From positions 1 through 36,417 of the forward strand of contig JAQYVY010000036.1 of assembly GCA_030145195.1 (NCBI GenBank): 36,417 nt of DNA, given 5' to 3'. Origin of the DNA: Desulfuromonadales bacterium. Its GTDB lineage: Bacteria; Desulfobacterota; Desulfuromonadia; Desulfuromonadales; BM103. A program made the position numbers and the translations under genes. A model generated the notes under the pieces. That model had not been told where the DNA came from and did no database searches. It saw nothing but the letters and a program-made list of their open reading frames with translations. This document shows, piece by piece, positions 7,953 through 15,938 of the stretch; the first letter of the stretch is position 1; every line of letters starts with the position of its first letter.

Positions 7953-8182
7953 ACAGACAACTCCTTGAAAAGCTCAGTAGAAGATAATCAAGGCTCGGAG
8001 TGAATCCGAACCCTGAAAGGTCAGTTTACAACAGAGCGCGTGAGTCTGACAAGGGGATACAACAACTCGAATCTTTCCTTTTAAGGAATGATTTCCCTAG
8101 CGGTCTACGCGGCTCCGCACTTAACAAGCATTTTTTGGCTATAGCCTCATTATATTGAAGCCTTTCAAAAAACCGCAAACCC
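7953..8182. other. Intergenic region upstream of the radical SAM gene
   Basis: About 230 bases, probably with the promoter of the haem block on the minus strand. A perfect palindrome GGCTATAGCC lies at 8137-8146, and an imperfect TTTCCTTTTAAGGAA lies near 8086-8100. No regulator site was identified with confidence. Confidence 0.35.
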
Positions 8183-8206
8183 AAAAAGGCGGCCAAACGG
8201 CCGCCC
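8183..8206 (-). terminator. Rho-independent terminator of the flavin oxidoreductase gene
   Basis: The perfect stem GGCGGCC/GGCCGCC (8188-8194 with 8199-8205), four-base loop, is followed on the minus strand by five T residues. It lies 26 bases past the stop codon at 8232. Confidence 0.85.
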
Positions 8207-8231
8207 CTGGATATTATTATCGGTTTATCGC

Positions 8232-9293
8232 TTACGACTTTTGCTCACTGCCGAAAAGCTCATCAAAAATGTCTTGAACCGTTTCGATCTTTTCGGCTTT
8301 CCAGGCGTTGGTGCCGCAAAAGATCAGGCCAGTATCGACGTCGCCACGCTGAGCACGATCCAGAGCCTGGACGATACAGAACCGCTCCTGCGCTGACTTG
8401 TAGGCGCATTTTTTCAAGCAACCGGTTGGGCAGGTCGGAGTCATAACGAGATCGCGCTCCCGAATCGCTTCGACATTGGAAATCAGGGCTCGCCCCGGCA
8501 ATCCGGCCGGGCTCATCAGCAAACCGATATCCTCTTTCGCGCAATCGAGATACGCCTGTTTGAACGCATCATCAGCATCACATTCTTCAGTGCAGACGAA
8601 ACGGGTGCCCATCTGAACGCCGTCGGCGCCTTGCGCAAGGGCATCATCAAAATCGGCACGGTCCCAGACTCCGCCTGCAGCAATAATCGGGATGTCGAGT
8701 TGCCAGGTCTCAAGAAAATAGGCTTTGACTCCACGCACGGTGGCATATTGGTCATATTCCCCGGTGCCGATCCGCTCGAGCTTTTCGCCCAGATGACCAC
8801 CGGCTGTACCGGGGTCTTCCACCACCACAGCATCCGGCAGACGATCATAAGACTTCTTCCATTTGCGCGCGATCAACTCTGCAGCCTTGACCGAAGAAAC
8901 AATCGGCACCAGTGCAACATCTGGCCAGTCGGCAGTCAACCCCGGAAGACTAAGGGGTAACCCCGCGCCGGAAACAATCAGCTTCGCGCCGCCTTCACAA
9001 GACGCCTTAACCAGTTCAGCAAAGTCGGTCACGGCCACCATGCAGTTGGTACCGATCACACCGTCGGGGGCGATTTCATAAGCCTTGGCAAGCTCATCCT
9101 TAAGCGCCAAAGACTCGGAAGCGAAGTAATTGTCGCCTTTATAATGAGGGCTGTTCAGGCCGATTCCAGCGGTCGCGATCAGGCCGACCCCACCGCAACG
9201 GGCAACAGTGCCCGCCAGGCGACACGCCGAGATACGAACACCCATACCACCCTGAATCAAGGGATAAGCAACCTCATGTTTACCAATACGCAT
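8232..9293 (-). CDS. Nitronate monooxygenase-family flavin oxidoreductase
   Basis: A 353-residue FMN-binding TIM-barrel protein of the 2-nitropropane dioxygenase/NMO and FabK superfamily. It starts with the flavin-binding PLIQGGMGVRISACRLA, contains VVVEDPGTAGGHLG with the His expected at the active site, and a phosphate-binding IIAAGGVWDRADFDDALAQG followed by GADGVQMGTRFV. The C-terminus is unusual: CPTGCLKKC and two further cysteines (RFCIV, IFCG) within about 45 residues. In anaerobes such proteins may not act on nitronates; an NAD(P)H-linked reductase role is equally possible. AGAGAGGT precedes the start. It appears monocistronic. Confidence 0.8.
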   Translation of the reverse strand: MRIGKHEVAYPLIQGGMGVRISACRLAGTVARCGGVGLIATAGIGLNSPHYKGDNYFASESLALKDELAKAYEIAPDGVIGTNCMVAVTDFAELVKASCEGGAKLIVSGAGLPLSLPGLTADWPDVALVPIVSSVKAAELIARKWKKSYDRLPDAVVVEDPGTAGGHLGEKLERIGTGEYDQYATVRGVKAYFLETWQLDIPIIAAGGVWDRADFDDALAQGADGVQMGTRFVCTEECDADDAFKQAYLDCAKEDIGLLMSPAGLPGRALISNVEAIRERDLVMTPTCPTGCLKKCAYKSAQERFCIVQALDRAQRGDVDTGLIFCGTNAWKAEKIETVQDIFDELFGSEQKS

Positions 9294-9507
9294 AAAACCT
9301 CTCTTTTGGAGTCCTGTCAGATCGCTTTAGGAGAGTGCCCTTTACACCGACACTCTAAATCTATAGCTCCTTAATCTAACAAAATCAGGATGATAGGATT
9401 GTAATAGTTCTGTAAAACACCTCCCCGGACCTGAATAACCGCAAGAAGCCCCGCTTACCCTCACGCCTCACTCCTCACCTCTTACCCCTTGCCGCTCAAA
9501 GACGGTA

Positions 9508-10488
9508 ATGGTAAAAAGAATGACTATGAAATGGCTGAAACGCATCTTCAATCCGCTGATGGCTTTCATCGGCATCCAGGTCGCCTGGGTTCTGGCGGTT
9601 ATCGTCTGGCTTAACTGGTTTCTGGGCAACCATCGCAAGCTCAGGGTTTTGGCTGAAAAATACAGCCCCGAGTTGTTAGTCGGTGGCCCGGACTGGCTGA
9701 TCCTGACCGAGGGCCTGCTGCTGCTAATCTCCATCCTGGTCGGCGTCTACGTCATCTTCCTCTACTGGACGCGCCAGTCGGCACTGGTCCGGGAACAACG
9801 CCAGTTCATCTCCCAGGTCACCCACGAGCTCAAATCGCCCCTGGCTTCGATACAATTGCATCTGGAGACAATCCGTCGCCACGAGCTCCCTCCCGAACGC
9901 ATGGCTCCCTTTCTCGAAACCATGCTCGGTGACACCAACCGCCTCAACGGACTGATCGACAATCTGCTCTCAGCCAACCGGGTCGGTCAAAAGCACTGGA
10001 AACTCAACCTGCAACCAACTGACTTCAGCGCCTTTGTCGAACAATACTTTCGTGCGCGGCAATTCACCCTGCCCCGGGCTGGCAAGATCACGCTGGACAT
10101 TGCTCCCGGGGTAAACGTCGCGATCGACCGCGATGCCATAGAAACGATCCTGCGCAACCTGTTAGAGAATGCAGTACTCTATTCCGATGATCCACCCGAC
10201 ATTACCGTCACCCTGAAGGCAGATTCTCGGAACTGCCATCTGGCGTTCGCCGACCACGGCCGCGGGATCGAAACCAAAGATCAAAAGAAAATCTTCAACA
10301 TGTTCTATCGGATTCGCCGCAAGAGTGAGAACATTCGCGGCTCAGGGCTGGGCCTGTTCATCGTCAACGCCAACATCCGCCGCCACTACGGGCAGGTCAG
10401 GGTCGAAAGCCCGGGCAAGGACCAGGGCACGACCTTCCACATCACCCTGCCCCTCTGTCAGGCTGGAGTTCTGGAGGACAAGACATGA
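9508..10488 (+). CDS. Two-component sensor histidine kinase
   Basis: A 326-residue membrane kinase. Two hydrophobic segments (about residues 15-35 and 68-90) flank a short periplasmic loop of roughly 30 residues, so there is little external sensing domain. The dimerisation/phosphoacceptor helix carries His106 in FISQVTHELKSPLAS. The N-box is NLLENAVLYSD, followed by DHGRGIE and GSGLGLFIV for ATP binding. The stop overlaps the regulator start by four bases. The ATG at 9508 and the one at 9520 are both possible; neither has a strong ribosome site. The signal is unknown. Confidence 0.9.
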   Translation: MVKRMTMKWLKRIFNPLMAFIGIQVAWVLAVIVWLNWFLGNHRKLRVLAEKYSPELLVGGPDWLILTEGLLLLISILVGVYVIFLYWTRQSALVREQRQFISQVTHELKSPLASIQLHLETIRRHELPPERMAPFLETMLGDTNRLNGLIDNLLSANRVGQKHWKLNLQPTDFSAFVEQYFRARQFTLPRAGKITLDIAPGVNVAIDRDAIETILRNLLENAVLYSDDPPDITVTLKADSRNCHLAFADHGRGIETKDQKKIFNMFYRIRRKSENIRGSGLGLFIVNANIRRHYGQVRVESPGKDQGTTFHITLPLCQAGVLEDKT

Positions 10489-11192
10489 GACCTCCCCACA
10501 TCCTACTGGTGGAAGATGAAGTCCATATTGCCCAGGGGCTGGTCTTCAACCTGGAGCTGGAAAATTATCGCGTAACCCATGTCGACACCGGTGCCGCGGC
10601 CATGCAAGCCTTTGCCGCAACCGCTTTCGACCTGGTGATCCTCGACCTGATGCTGCCAGACAGCCACGGCCTCGACCTCTGTCGTCAAATGCGCAAGCAG
10701 GCTCCGCAATTACCAATCCTCATTCTCACCGCGCTTGGCGAAGAGAAAGATCGCGTCAAGGGGCTGCAAGAGGGGGCCGACGATTACCTGAACAAACCGT
10801 TCAACCTCGACGAGTTCCTGCTGCGGGTACGCGGTATGCTGCGCCGCTCCAAGTGGTATCGCCCGGAAGCCGATCTGAGCGAACCGTATCTGTTCGGCAA
10901 CAACCGGGTCGACCTCGACAACCTCAAAGCCAAAACCCGCCAGGGCGAAATTACCCTGACCGAACTGGAAGCCCGCATGCTCGCCACCTTCTTTGCCACC
11001 GAAGGACAAACCCTGCGCCGCGGCGACCTGCTGGAACAGGTCTGGGGCCTCAGCAGCGACACCGAAACCCGCAGTCTCGACAACTTTATCGTGCGCCTGC
11101 GCAAGTATTTTGAAGAAGACCCTTCCCAACCGCAGCATTTTTTGACCGTGCGCGGGCGGGGGTATCGGTTTGTGCAAAAGCCGGGGGCATAA
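10485..11192 (+). CDS. OmpR/PhoB-type response regulator
   Basis: A 235-residue transcription regulator. The receiver domain (1-120) has the acidic pair Glu10/Asp11, phosphoacceptor Asp54 in VILDLMLPD and the conserved Lys104 in NKPF. The winged-helix DNA-binding domain covers about 135-232 and ends with VRGRGYRFV. It is coupled by an ATGA overlap to the kinase before it, its obvious partner. Target genes cannot be read; the quinone oxidoreductase downstream is separated by 300 bases and has its own ribosome site. Confidence 0.93.
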   Translation: MRPPHILLVEDEVHIAQGLVFNLELENYRVTHVDTGAAAMQAFAATAFDLVILDLMLPDSHGLDLCRQMRKQAPQLPILILTALGEEKDRVKGLQEGADDYLNKPFNLDEFLLRVRGMLRRSKWYRPEADLSEPYLFGNNRVDLDNLKAKTRQGEITLTELEARMLATFFATEGQTLRRGDLLEQVWGLSSDTETRSLDNFIVRLRKYFEEDPSQPQHFLTVRGRGYRFVQKPGA

Positions 11193-11493
11193 CGCACCCA
11201 AGTCACTGGAAACAAGCCACCTCAGCAGGCTCAAATCAAGCGACAGCGAGGTTGCTTCAAACGATTCAGAAGTGTACAGTAAGTTTTTTATAATCGTTTC
11301 CAGACTCAGAGCCGAGCGTAAAATCAAAGAAGAAAATGAAATTTGAATCCTGGAGAAGATTCACTTGATAGGATTCTTTACCCTTTGCGTCTCTGCGTCT
11401 TTGCGTTAAATCTTTATAGCTTTGGCTCAGCTTAGATTTTAGGCTCGAATCAATCAGCTCACACGAAACCGATATAATTTCAGGAGGAATTTT
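11193..11493 (+). other. Intergenic stretch upstream of the quinone oxidoreductase
   Basis: About 300 bases without a gene. It contains one reverse-orientation ACGCAAAG-type repeat at 11382-11410 (CTTTGCGTCTCTGCGTCTT, ending GCGTTAAA) without a forward partner. The strong ribosome site CAGGAGGA precedes the next gene. No terminator with a T-run was found after the response regulator. Confidence 0.6.
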
Positions 11494-12486
11494 ATGAAAG
11501 CGGTATTGCTCGAAGGGTTTGGCGGACTGGAAGTTCTCAAGGTGGGTGAAATCGACAAGCCCACACCGAAAGCTGGCGAGGTTCTGGTCAAGGTGGTTGC
11601 CACCTCAATCAATCGTCCCGACCTGGTACAGCGTCAAGGCAAATATCCGGCCCCTCCGGGAGATTCGGAGATCCTCGGGCTTGAAGTTTCCGGAACAATC
11701 GCCGAGCTCGGCCCGGAGGTCACCGGTTGGAGTGTTGGTGACCGGGTCATCTCTCTGGTCGGCGGTGGCGGGTACGCCGAGTACGCCGTCGCTTACGCCA
11801 GTCACCTGATGCGCATTCCCGAGAGCATGAGCTTTGAAGAAGCCGCCTGCGTCTGCGAGTCTTACATCACCGCGTTCCTCAACGTCTTCATGATCGGCGA
11901 CTTTCAGGATGGCCAGACTGCGATCCTGCACGGTGGTGGCGGCGGCGTCAACACCGCGGCGATTCAACTCTGCAAGGCGTTGACGCCCAACAGCAAGCTG
12001 ATCGTGACCGCTCATCCGTCCAAAATCGACCGGGTGCGCGACCTCGGGGTCGATCTGGTGATCAACTACCTTGAGTCGCCTGACTTCACCGATATCGTTA
12101 AAGAGTACACGGCCAAGAAGGGGGTCGATCTGGTCCTCGATCATGTCGGCGCCAAGTATCTTGCCCCCAACATGAAATCGCTTGCTTACAAGGGCAAGAT
12201 GGTGAGTATTGGCGTTATCAGTGGCATCAAGGCTGAGCTCAACCTCGCCTTGATGATGGTCAAGCGCCAGCAAATCATCGGCTCAGTGCTGCGGTCTCGC
12301 CCGGTTCCGGAAAAAGCCGAGATTGTCGCTGAATTCACCCGGCGCGCGCTGCCAAAATTCGCTGATCGCAGTATCGTACCGATCATCGAGAAAGCCTTCA
12401 GCATTGATGATGTGGTTGAGGCTCATCGAATGATGGAAGAAGACAGCCATTTCGGCAAGATCGTGTTGAAAATCACCGGCGTCTGA
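11494..12486 (+). CDS. NAD(P)H quinone oxidoreductase, PIG3-type MDR family
   Basis: A 330-residue zinc-independent medium-chain dehydrogenase/reductase. The N-terminal GroES-like domain has the TSINRPDLVQRQGKYP and ILGLEVSGTIAELG blocks typical of the PIG3/quinone oxidoreductase branch. The Rossmann domain has a glycine-rich HGGGGGVNTAAIQL in place of the usual AAAGGVG. Catalytic zinc ligands are lacking. The likely role is NADPH-dependent reduction of quinones or enones. Cytosolic. CAGGAGGA lies ideally before the ATG. Shikimate-kinase-like and PilZ genes follow with gaps of 20-30 bases, so the three may be co-transcribed. Confidence 0.88.
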   Translation: MKAVLLEGFGGLEVLKVGEIDKPTPKAGEVLVKVVATSINRPDLVQRQGKYPAPPGDSEILGLEVSGTIAELGPEVTGWSVGDRVISLVGGGGYAEYAVAYASHLMRIPESMSFEEAACVCESYITAFLNVFMIGDFQDGQTAILHGGGGGVNTAAIQLCKALTPNSKLIVTAHPSKIDRVRDLGVDLVINYLESPDFTDIVKEYTAKKGVDLVLDHVGAKYLAPNMKSLAYKGKMVSIGVISGIKAELNLALMMVKRQQIIGSVLRSRPVPEKAEIVAEFTRRALPKFADRSIVPIIEKAFSIDDVVEAHRMMEEDSHFGKIVLKITGV

Positions 12487-12514
12487 GTACGTCGGCAATG
12501 CCCTGAGGCAAATC

Positions 12515-13036
12515 ATGCGCACAGACTGTGCTCTCAACATCATCCTCATCGGCATGCCCGGCGCTGGCAAAAGCACCGTCGGCGTCTTGCTGGCAAAACG
12601 TCTCGGTTACCATTTTATCGACACGGACCTGTTAATTCAGGTCAGAGAAAACAACCGTCTGCAACAGATCATTGCTGAGCTGGGGATGGCCGCCTTCAAG
12701 CTGATGGAAGCTGACATCCTCACTGAACTTGAAGCCGGTCGCAGCGTCATCGCCACCGGCGGTTCAGCGGTCTACAGCGAAGCCGCGATGGCCCGGCTCA
12801 AGCAGCTCGGTCGGGTCGTTTTTCTCGACCTGCCGCTGGCAACGCTGCAAGCGCGCGTTCTGGACATGGACAGCCGCGGCTTGGTGATTGACCCTGGTGA
12901 ATCTTTTGAGCAGCTCTATCGAAACCGGCGACCACTGTATCAACAGCATGCGGATATCACAATTGACGGCAGTGGCATGCAACCCGAGCAACTGGCCGCA
13001 GCCATTGAAAAGTCAGTCTGCCGACAAACCATATAA
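12515..13036 (+). CDS. Shikimate kinase-like P-loop kinase
   Basis: A 173-residue nucleotide kinase of the shikimate kinase fold. The Walker A sequence is GMPGAGKST (14-22), DTD supplies the Mg/substrate acidic residues, GGSAV corresponds to the shikimate-binding GGG region, and RRPLYQQHAD matches the conserved C-terminal Arg. The usual FR.xE substrate site reads FKLME here, so the Arg that holds the shikimate carboxylate is Lys, and the lid region (SRGLVIDPGES) differs from the RPLL type. It may phosphorylate shikimate or a related small molecule. No other aro gene adjoins it; the DAHP synthase gene is about 8 kb away on the other strand. GAGG precedes the start. Confidence 0.72.
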   Translation: MRTDCALNIILIGMPGAGKSTVGVLLAKRLGYHFIDTDLLIQVRENNRLQQIIAELGMAAFKLMEADILTELEAGRSVIATGGSAVYSEAAMARLKQLGRVVFLDLPLATLQARVLDMDSRGLVIDPGESFEQLYRNRRPLYQQHADITIDGSGMQPEQLAAAIEKSVCRQTI

Positions 13037-13057
13037 CGCAAATGAATTACTAAGAAC

Positions 13058-13783
13058 ATGGCCTACGCAAAGTATTTCAATAAGGGACAGAAGGTCTTCA
13101 TCAAGCGGATTTTTGCTGAAGGCGAACATGTTGCGCTCGACACCATCACCGGCTACGCCATGCGCAGTCAGCCGATGCAGCTCGACCTGGCGCTGCCATA
13201 CGGTTCTGCCGCTGCGGATTCTTACCCGTTTGTCCCGGGGATGAGATTTGAAGTTCTAACCGATCACAAGAGCATGGGTCTGCGACTGACCGCCTCTTTC
13301 GTCGAGCGCACCAGCAGCACGGATATCCGTTTACAGCTTGAAGGCAACCTGGAGTTCATTTCTCGGCGCATCTACAAGCGGGTGGATGTCAATGCTTGGG
13401 TCGGGATTGAGCGTGGCAGCGGCAACCTTGGCGAAATGCGCGCTCTGTGGAAGGGCTCTCTGGAAAAGATCAAAGCCGGGGTCTCAGCCGCGGAGATGAC
13501 GGAATTCAAAAAACACCTGATCAATCTGGCTGGCGGCGGCATGAGCCTGCCAATGCAGCCCCCCCTTGAAAGCTCGGAGTTGGTACTGATCTTTCTCTCA
13601 ATCGGCGACAAGAAAGGCATTATCTGCGCGCTGTCAGAGGTGGTCTGGATCGGCAAGCCAACGGAGAATGACAAGCAGCAGGCGGGCTTGCGTTTTTTAA
13701 ATATTATGGAAGACGATCAGAAGCGGATCGATGTTGTGGTCAATTCGCTTCTGCAGCGAATGGAGGAGATGCAAGAGAATTAA
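13058..13783 (+). CDS. PilZ-domain protein, probable c-di-GMP receptor
   Basis: A 241-residue cytosolic protein with an N-terminal beta-rich domain (about 1-95, YcgR-N-like in position) and a C-terminal PilZ domain. The first PilZ motif is RRxxxR (SRRIYKR, 102-108). The second, usually D/NxSxxG, reads NLAGGG (156-161) with Ala for Ser. About 48 residues separate the motifs, longer than in many PilZ domains, with an inserted helical-looking part. Binding of c-di-GMP would change motility, secretion or adhesion; the partner is unknown. It is the last gene of the plus-strand run and converges on algH/mltA. Confidence 0.82.
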   Translation: MAYAKYFNKGQKVFIKRIFAEGEHVALDTITGYAMRSQPMQLDLALPYGSAAADSYPFVPGMRFEVLTDHKSMGLRLTASFVERTSSTDIRLQLEGNLEFISRRIYKRVDVNAWVGIERGSGNLGEMRALWKGSLEKIKAGVSAAEMTEFKKHLINLAGGGMSLPMQPPLESSELVLIFLSIGDKKGIICALSEVVWIGKPTENDKQQAGLRFLNIMEDDQKRIDVVVNSLLQRMEEMQEN

Positions 13784-13831
13784 CGCGTCTGCAACCAAAG
13801 CCAAGACGGTGAACAGGTAAAACCAATGACC

Positions 13832-14440
13832 CTATTTGTTGGCATCAATCGCAAAGCAATCAACCCGTAAGCGTCGCCAGAGTTCTGAAACCTCCCCGCC
13901 GAAGAGACTGTCAACATCAATAGCAACAACCTGCCAATCGTTTTGCGCCAATTCAACCGCCAACTGCCCTGGAGCCCAGCCGGCATATCCGGTAAAGACC
14001 CGAAAAACTTTCTTTTGCTCAGGCTCTTTCTGCCAACGAGCCAAGCTCTCAAGCCCGACCAGATAGAGACCCTCGGCGATCCGCTCGGACATCTCAGGTG
14101 GAGTCTGCTCAACGCGAACCAAGGCCAGCAAAGTCTCCGGCTCAATCGGCCCACCATAGGAAAGAGTTTCCCCTTCAAAAGATAAATCAGACTCTGGTTC
14201 CCAAACGGCAGACAACGGCAGACGACTGGTTTTATTAATAATCAGACCTACCGTGCCCTGGTCGTCATGCTGAAGCAACAAGATAACGCTATCGCGAAAA
14301 CGCGGGTCGGGCAACTGCTCGCGAGACAGCAGAAGCAGGCCTTTTGCCGGAGTCAGTTCCGCTTCTTGCGCCGAGGCGAGTTCGCCCCCACCGGACCAGA
14401 CCAAGAGCATTATCAGCAACCAGGCAACTCGGCCTATCAT
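13832..14440 (-). CDS. YqgE/AlgH family protein with a signal peptide
   Basis: A 202-residue protein whose residues 30-200 match YqgE/AlgH (UPF0301). It has KGLLLLSREQLPDPRFRDSV near the start, GTVGLIINK, the SYGGPI block and GYAGWAPGQLAVEL near the end. Most family members are cytoplasmic and begin directly with the domain. This one has an extra N-terminal segment with a hydrophobic core and a likely signal peptidase site ASA|QE after residue 24, so it is probably exported. It overlaps the stop of mltA by four bases. Molecular function of the family is unknown; the pairing suggests an envelope role. Confidence 0.85.
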   Translation of the reverse strand: MIGRVAWLLIMLLVWSGGGELASAQEAELTPAKGLLLLSREQLPDPRFRDSVILLLQHDDQGTVGLIINKTSRLPLSAVWEPESDLSFEGETLSYGGPIEPETLLALVRVEQTPPEMSERIAEGLYLVGLESLARWQKEPEQKKVFRVFTGYAGWAPGQLAVELAQNDWQVVAIDVDSLFGGEVSELWRRLRVDCFAIDANK

Positions 14441-15666
14441 GGTCTGGCCTCAGCCGGATTCGGCAACAGCACCCAGAATTTGGCCGACTGCTTCATCCGC
14501 CCGGCCAAGTCTCCGGCGGCATCCCCCATCCCCCAGAAGAAATCACCCCGAACCTGGCCCTTGATCGCACCACCGGTGTCTTGAGCCACCATCAGGCGAG
14601 ACAAGGGTTTATCGCTGTTCGGCCAGGTGGTTGCAACAAACACCGGCGCGCCCAAAGGGATGTGTCGTGGATCGACCGCCAGACTGCGGCCCGGAGTCAA
14701 CGGCACCCCCAGGGCACCTGGAGGGCTCTGTACGGCCTCATCCAGTTCACGGAAAAAGATATAACTCGGGTTCTGATTGAGCAGGGCCGCGACTTGGTCT
14801 GGATTCTCCTGCGCCCATTTGCGAATATTCTGCATCGACATCTGATCGCGGGTCATGGCCCCTTGATCAAGCAGATATTTGCCGATCGATCGGTAGGGAT
14901 GGCCATTCTGATCGGCGTAGTTGACCATCACACGCTTGCCATCATCGAGCAAAATGCGCCCGGAGCCCTGAATCTGTAAGAAGAAGCGCTCGACTGGATC
15001 GGCCACCCAGAACAGCTCGAGTCCGTTTAAAGGGGGGTTCGGCCCATCGATTTCACTGCGATCAAAATAGGGGACGACGCGATGACCATCCAGCCGGCCA
15101 CGCAATCGATAGTTGCCAAGATCAGGATAGATGTCGCTCAGATCGACGACCAGCAGATCCTCGGGACGACTGTAGAGCGGATACGCATACTCCGCCGAAG
15201 CCTGCCGACTGCCGCGTAAATCAGGAACATAGTAGCCAGTCACTAGACCGGTCGGGGAGTTGTCCGGTTGCAAGACCTGGTAGGCTAAAAAGCGGGCTTC
15301 AAAGAAAGAGCGAATCTGTCCTTCTGAAGACTGTGCCATAGCGGTCGCTTCACGGCAGGCGGATTGCCACTGCGGCCGCCACCGCAACGCGCTGCAGCTC
15401 TTTAAGAACGCGCTGAAGGCCAGAGCGGGGTCGTCTTCCTGCCAACCCTCAACCTCAGTCCAGGGGACTTCCTGCAACGCCGGAGAGATCACGGCAGGGA
15501 GGACTTGCTCTTCTTCAATAACCGGTTCGGCTTCGACCTCGGGCGCCTCAACCACAATGACGCACGGTTGCGGCGGTTTGGCGCAAGCCGTCAGAGACAA
15601 CAACGCAAGAAACAGCAGCCAACCGATTATATTTTTAGCTCCAGGAAACCTGGTGAACAACCTCAT
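14437..15666 (-). CDS. mltA: Membrane-bound lytic murein transglycosylase A
   Basis: A 409-residue lipoprotein that cleaves peptidoglycan glycan strands with formation of 1,6-anhydro-MurNAc. The lipobox is LTAC with Cys28, followed by an acidic, proline-rich linker. The MltA domain runs from about 130 to 290 (VTGYYVPDLRG, LFWVADPVERFFLQIQGSG). The C-terminal 3D domain holds the conserved acidic residues in VAQDTGGAIKGQVRGDFFWG, including the predicted catalytic Asp. I choose ATG at 15666, which has GGGGGAAA nine bases upstream, over a GTG at 15672. It is translationally coupled to the AlgH-like gene. Confidence 0.93.
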   Translation of the reverse strand: MRLFTRFPGAKNIIGWLLFLALLSLTACAKPPQPCVIVVEAPEVEAEPVIEEEQVLPAVISPALQEVPWTEVEGWQEDDPALAFSAFLKSCSALRWRPQWQSACREATAMAQSSEGQIRSFFEARFLAYQVLQPDNSPTGLVTGYYVPDLRGSRQASAEYAYPLYSRPEDLLVVDLSDIYPDLGNYRLRGRLDGHRVVPYFDRSEIDGPNPPLNGLELFWVADPVERFFLQIQGSGRILLDDGKRVMVNYADQNGHPYRSIGKYLLDQGAMTRDQMSMQNIRKWAQENPDQVAALLNQNPSYIFFRELDEAVQSPPGALGVPLTPGRSLAVDPRHIPLGAPVFVATTWPNSDKPLSRLMVAQDTGGAIKGQVRGDFFWGMGDAAGDLAGRMKQSAKFWVLLPNPAEARP

Positions 15667-15745
15667 ACGCACTTTCCCCCAAACCGCAACTTTCTAAAAA
15701 TGCGGCAATATCTTTCAAACGGGACCACAATTTCAAACCTTATCA

Positions 15746-15902
15746 TTAACGCAAAGGCGCAAAGACGCGAAGGGAAAACATGGACACTTTGTAGGGGCTA
15801 AGCCTATCCCAAGCATTAGAGACAAAAGCCTCGCGGTTGTGTCGTCACAATATTATGTTTTGGACTGGTTTAAACCTTTGCGTCTTTGCGTCTTTGCGTT
15901 AT
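15746..15902. repeat. Inverted pair of ACGCAAAG-octamer repeats
   Basis: A forward copy at 15746-15774 (TTAACGCAAAGGCGCAAAG...) and a reverse copy at 15875-15902 (CTTTGCGTCTTTGCGTCTTT, then GCGTTA) face each other across about 100 bases. It fills the gap between mltA and priA. The core between the arms shows no gene. Confidence 0.75.
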
Positions 15903-15938
15903 CTCTTCAAAGTTTTTACCGGCAACAATCAAACTCTA

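Noticed and set aside
11605-12273. 222-codon open frame antisense to the quinone oxidoreductase
   Set aside because: Complement of a conserved gene with good ribosome site; no independent support.
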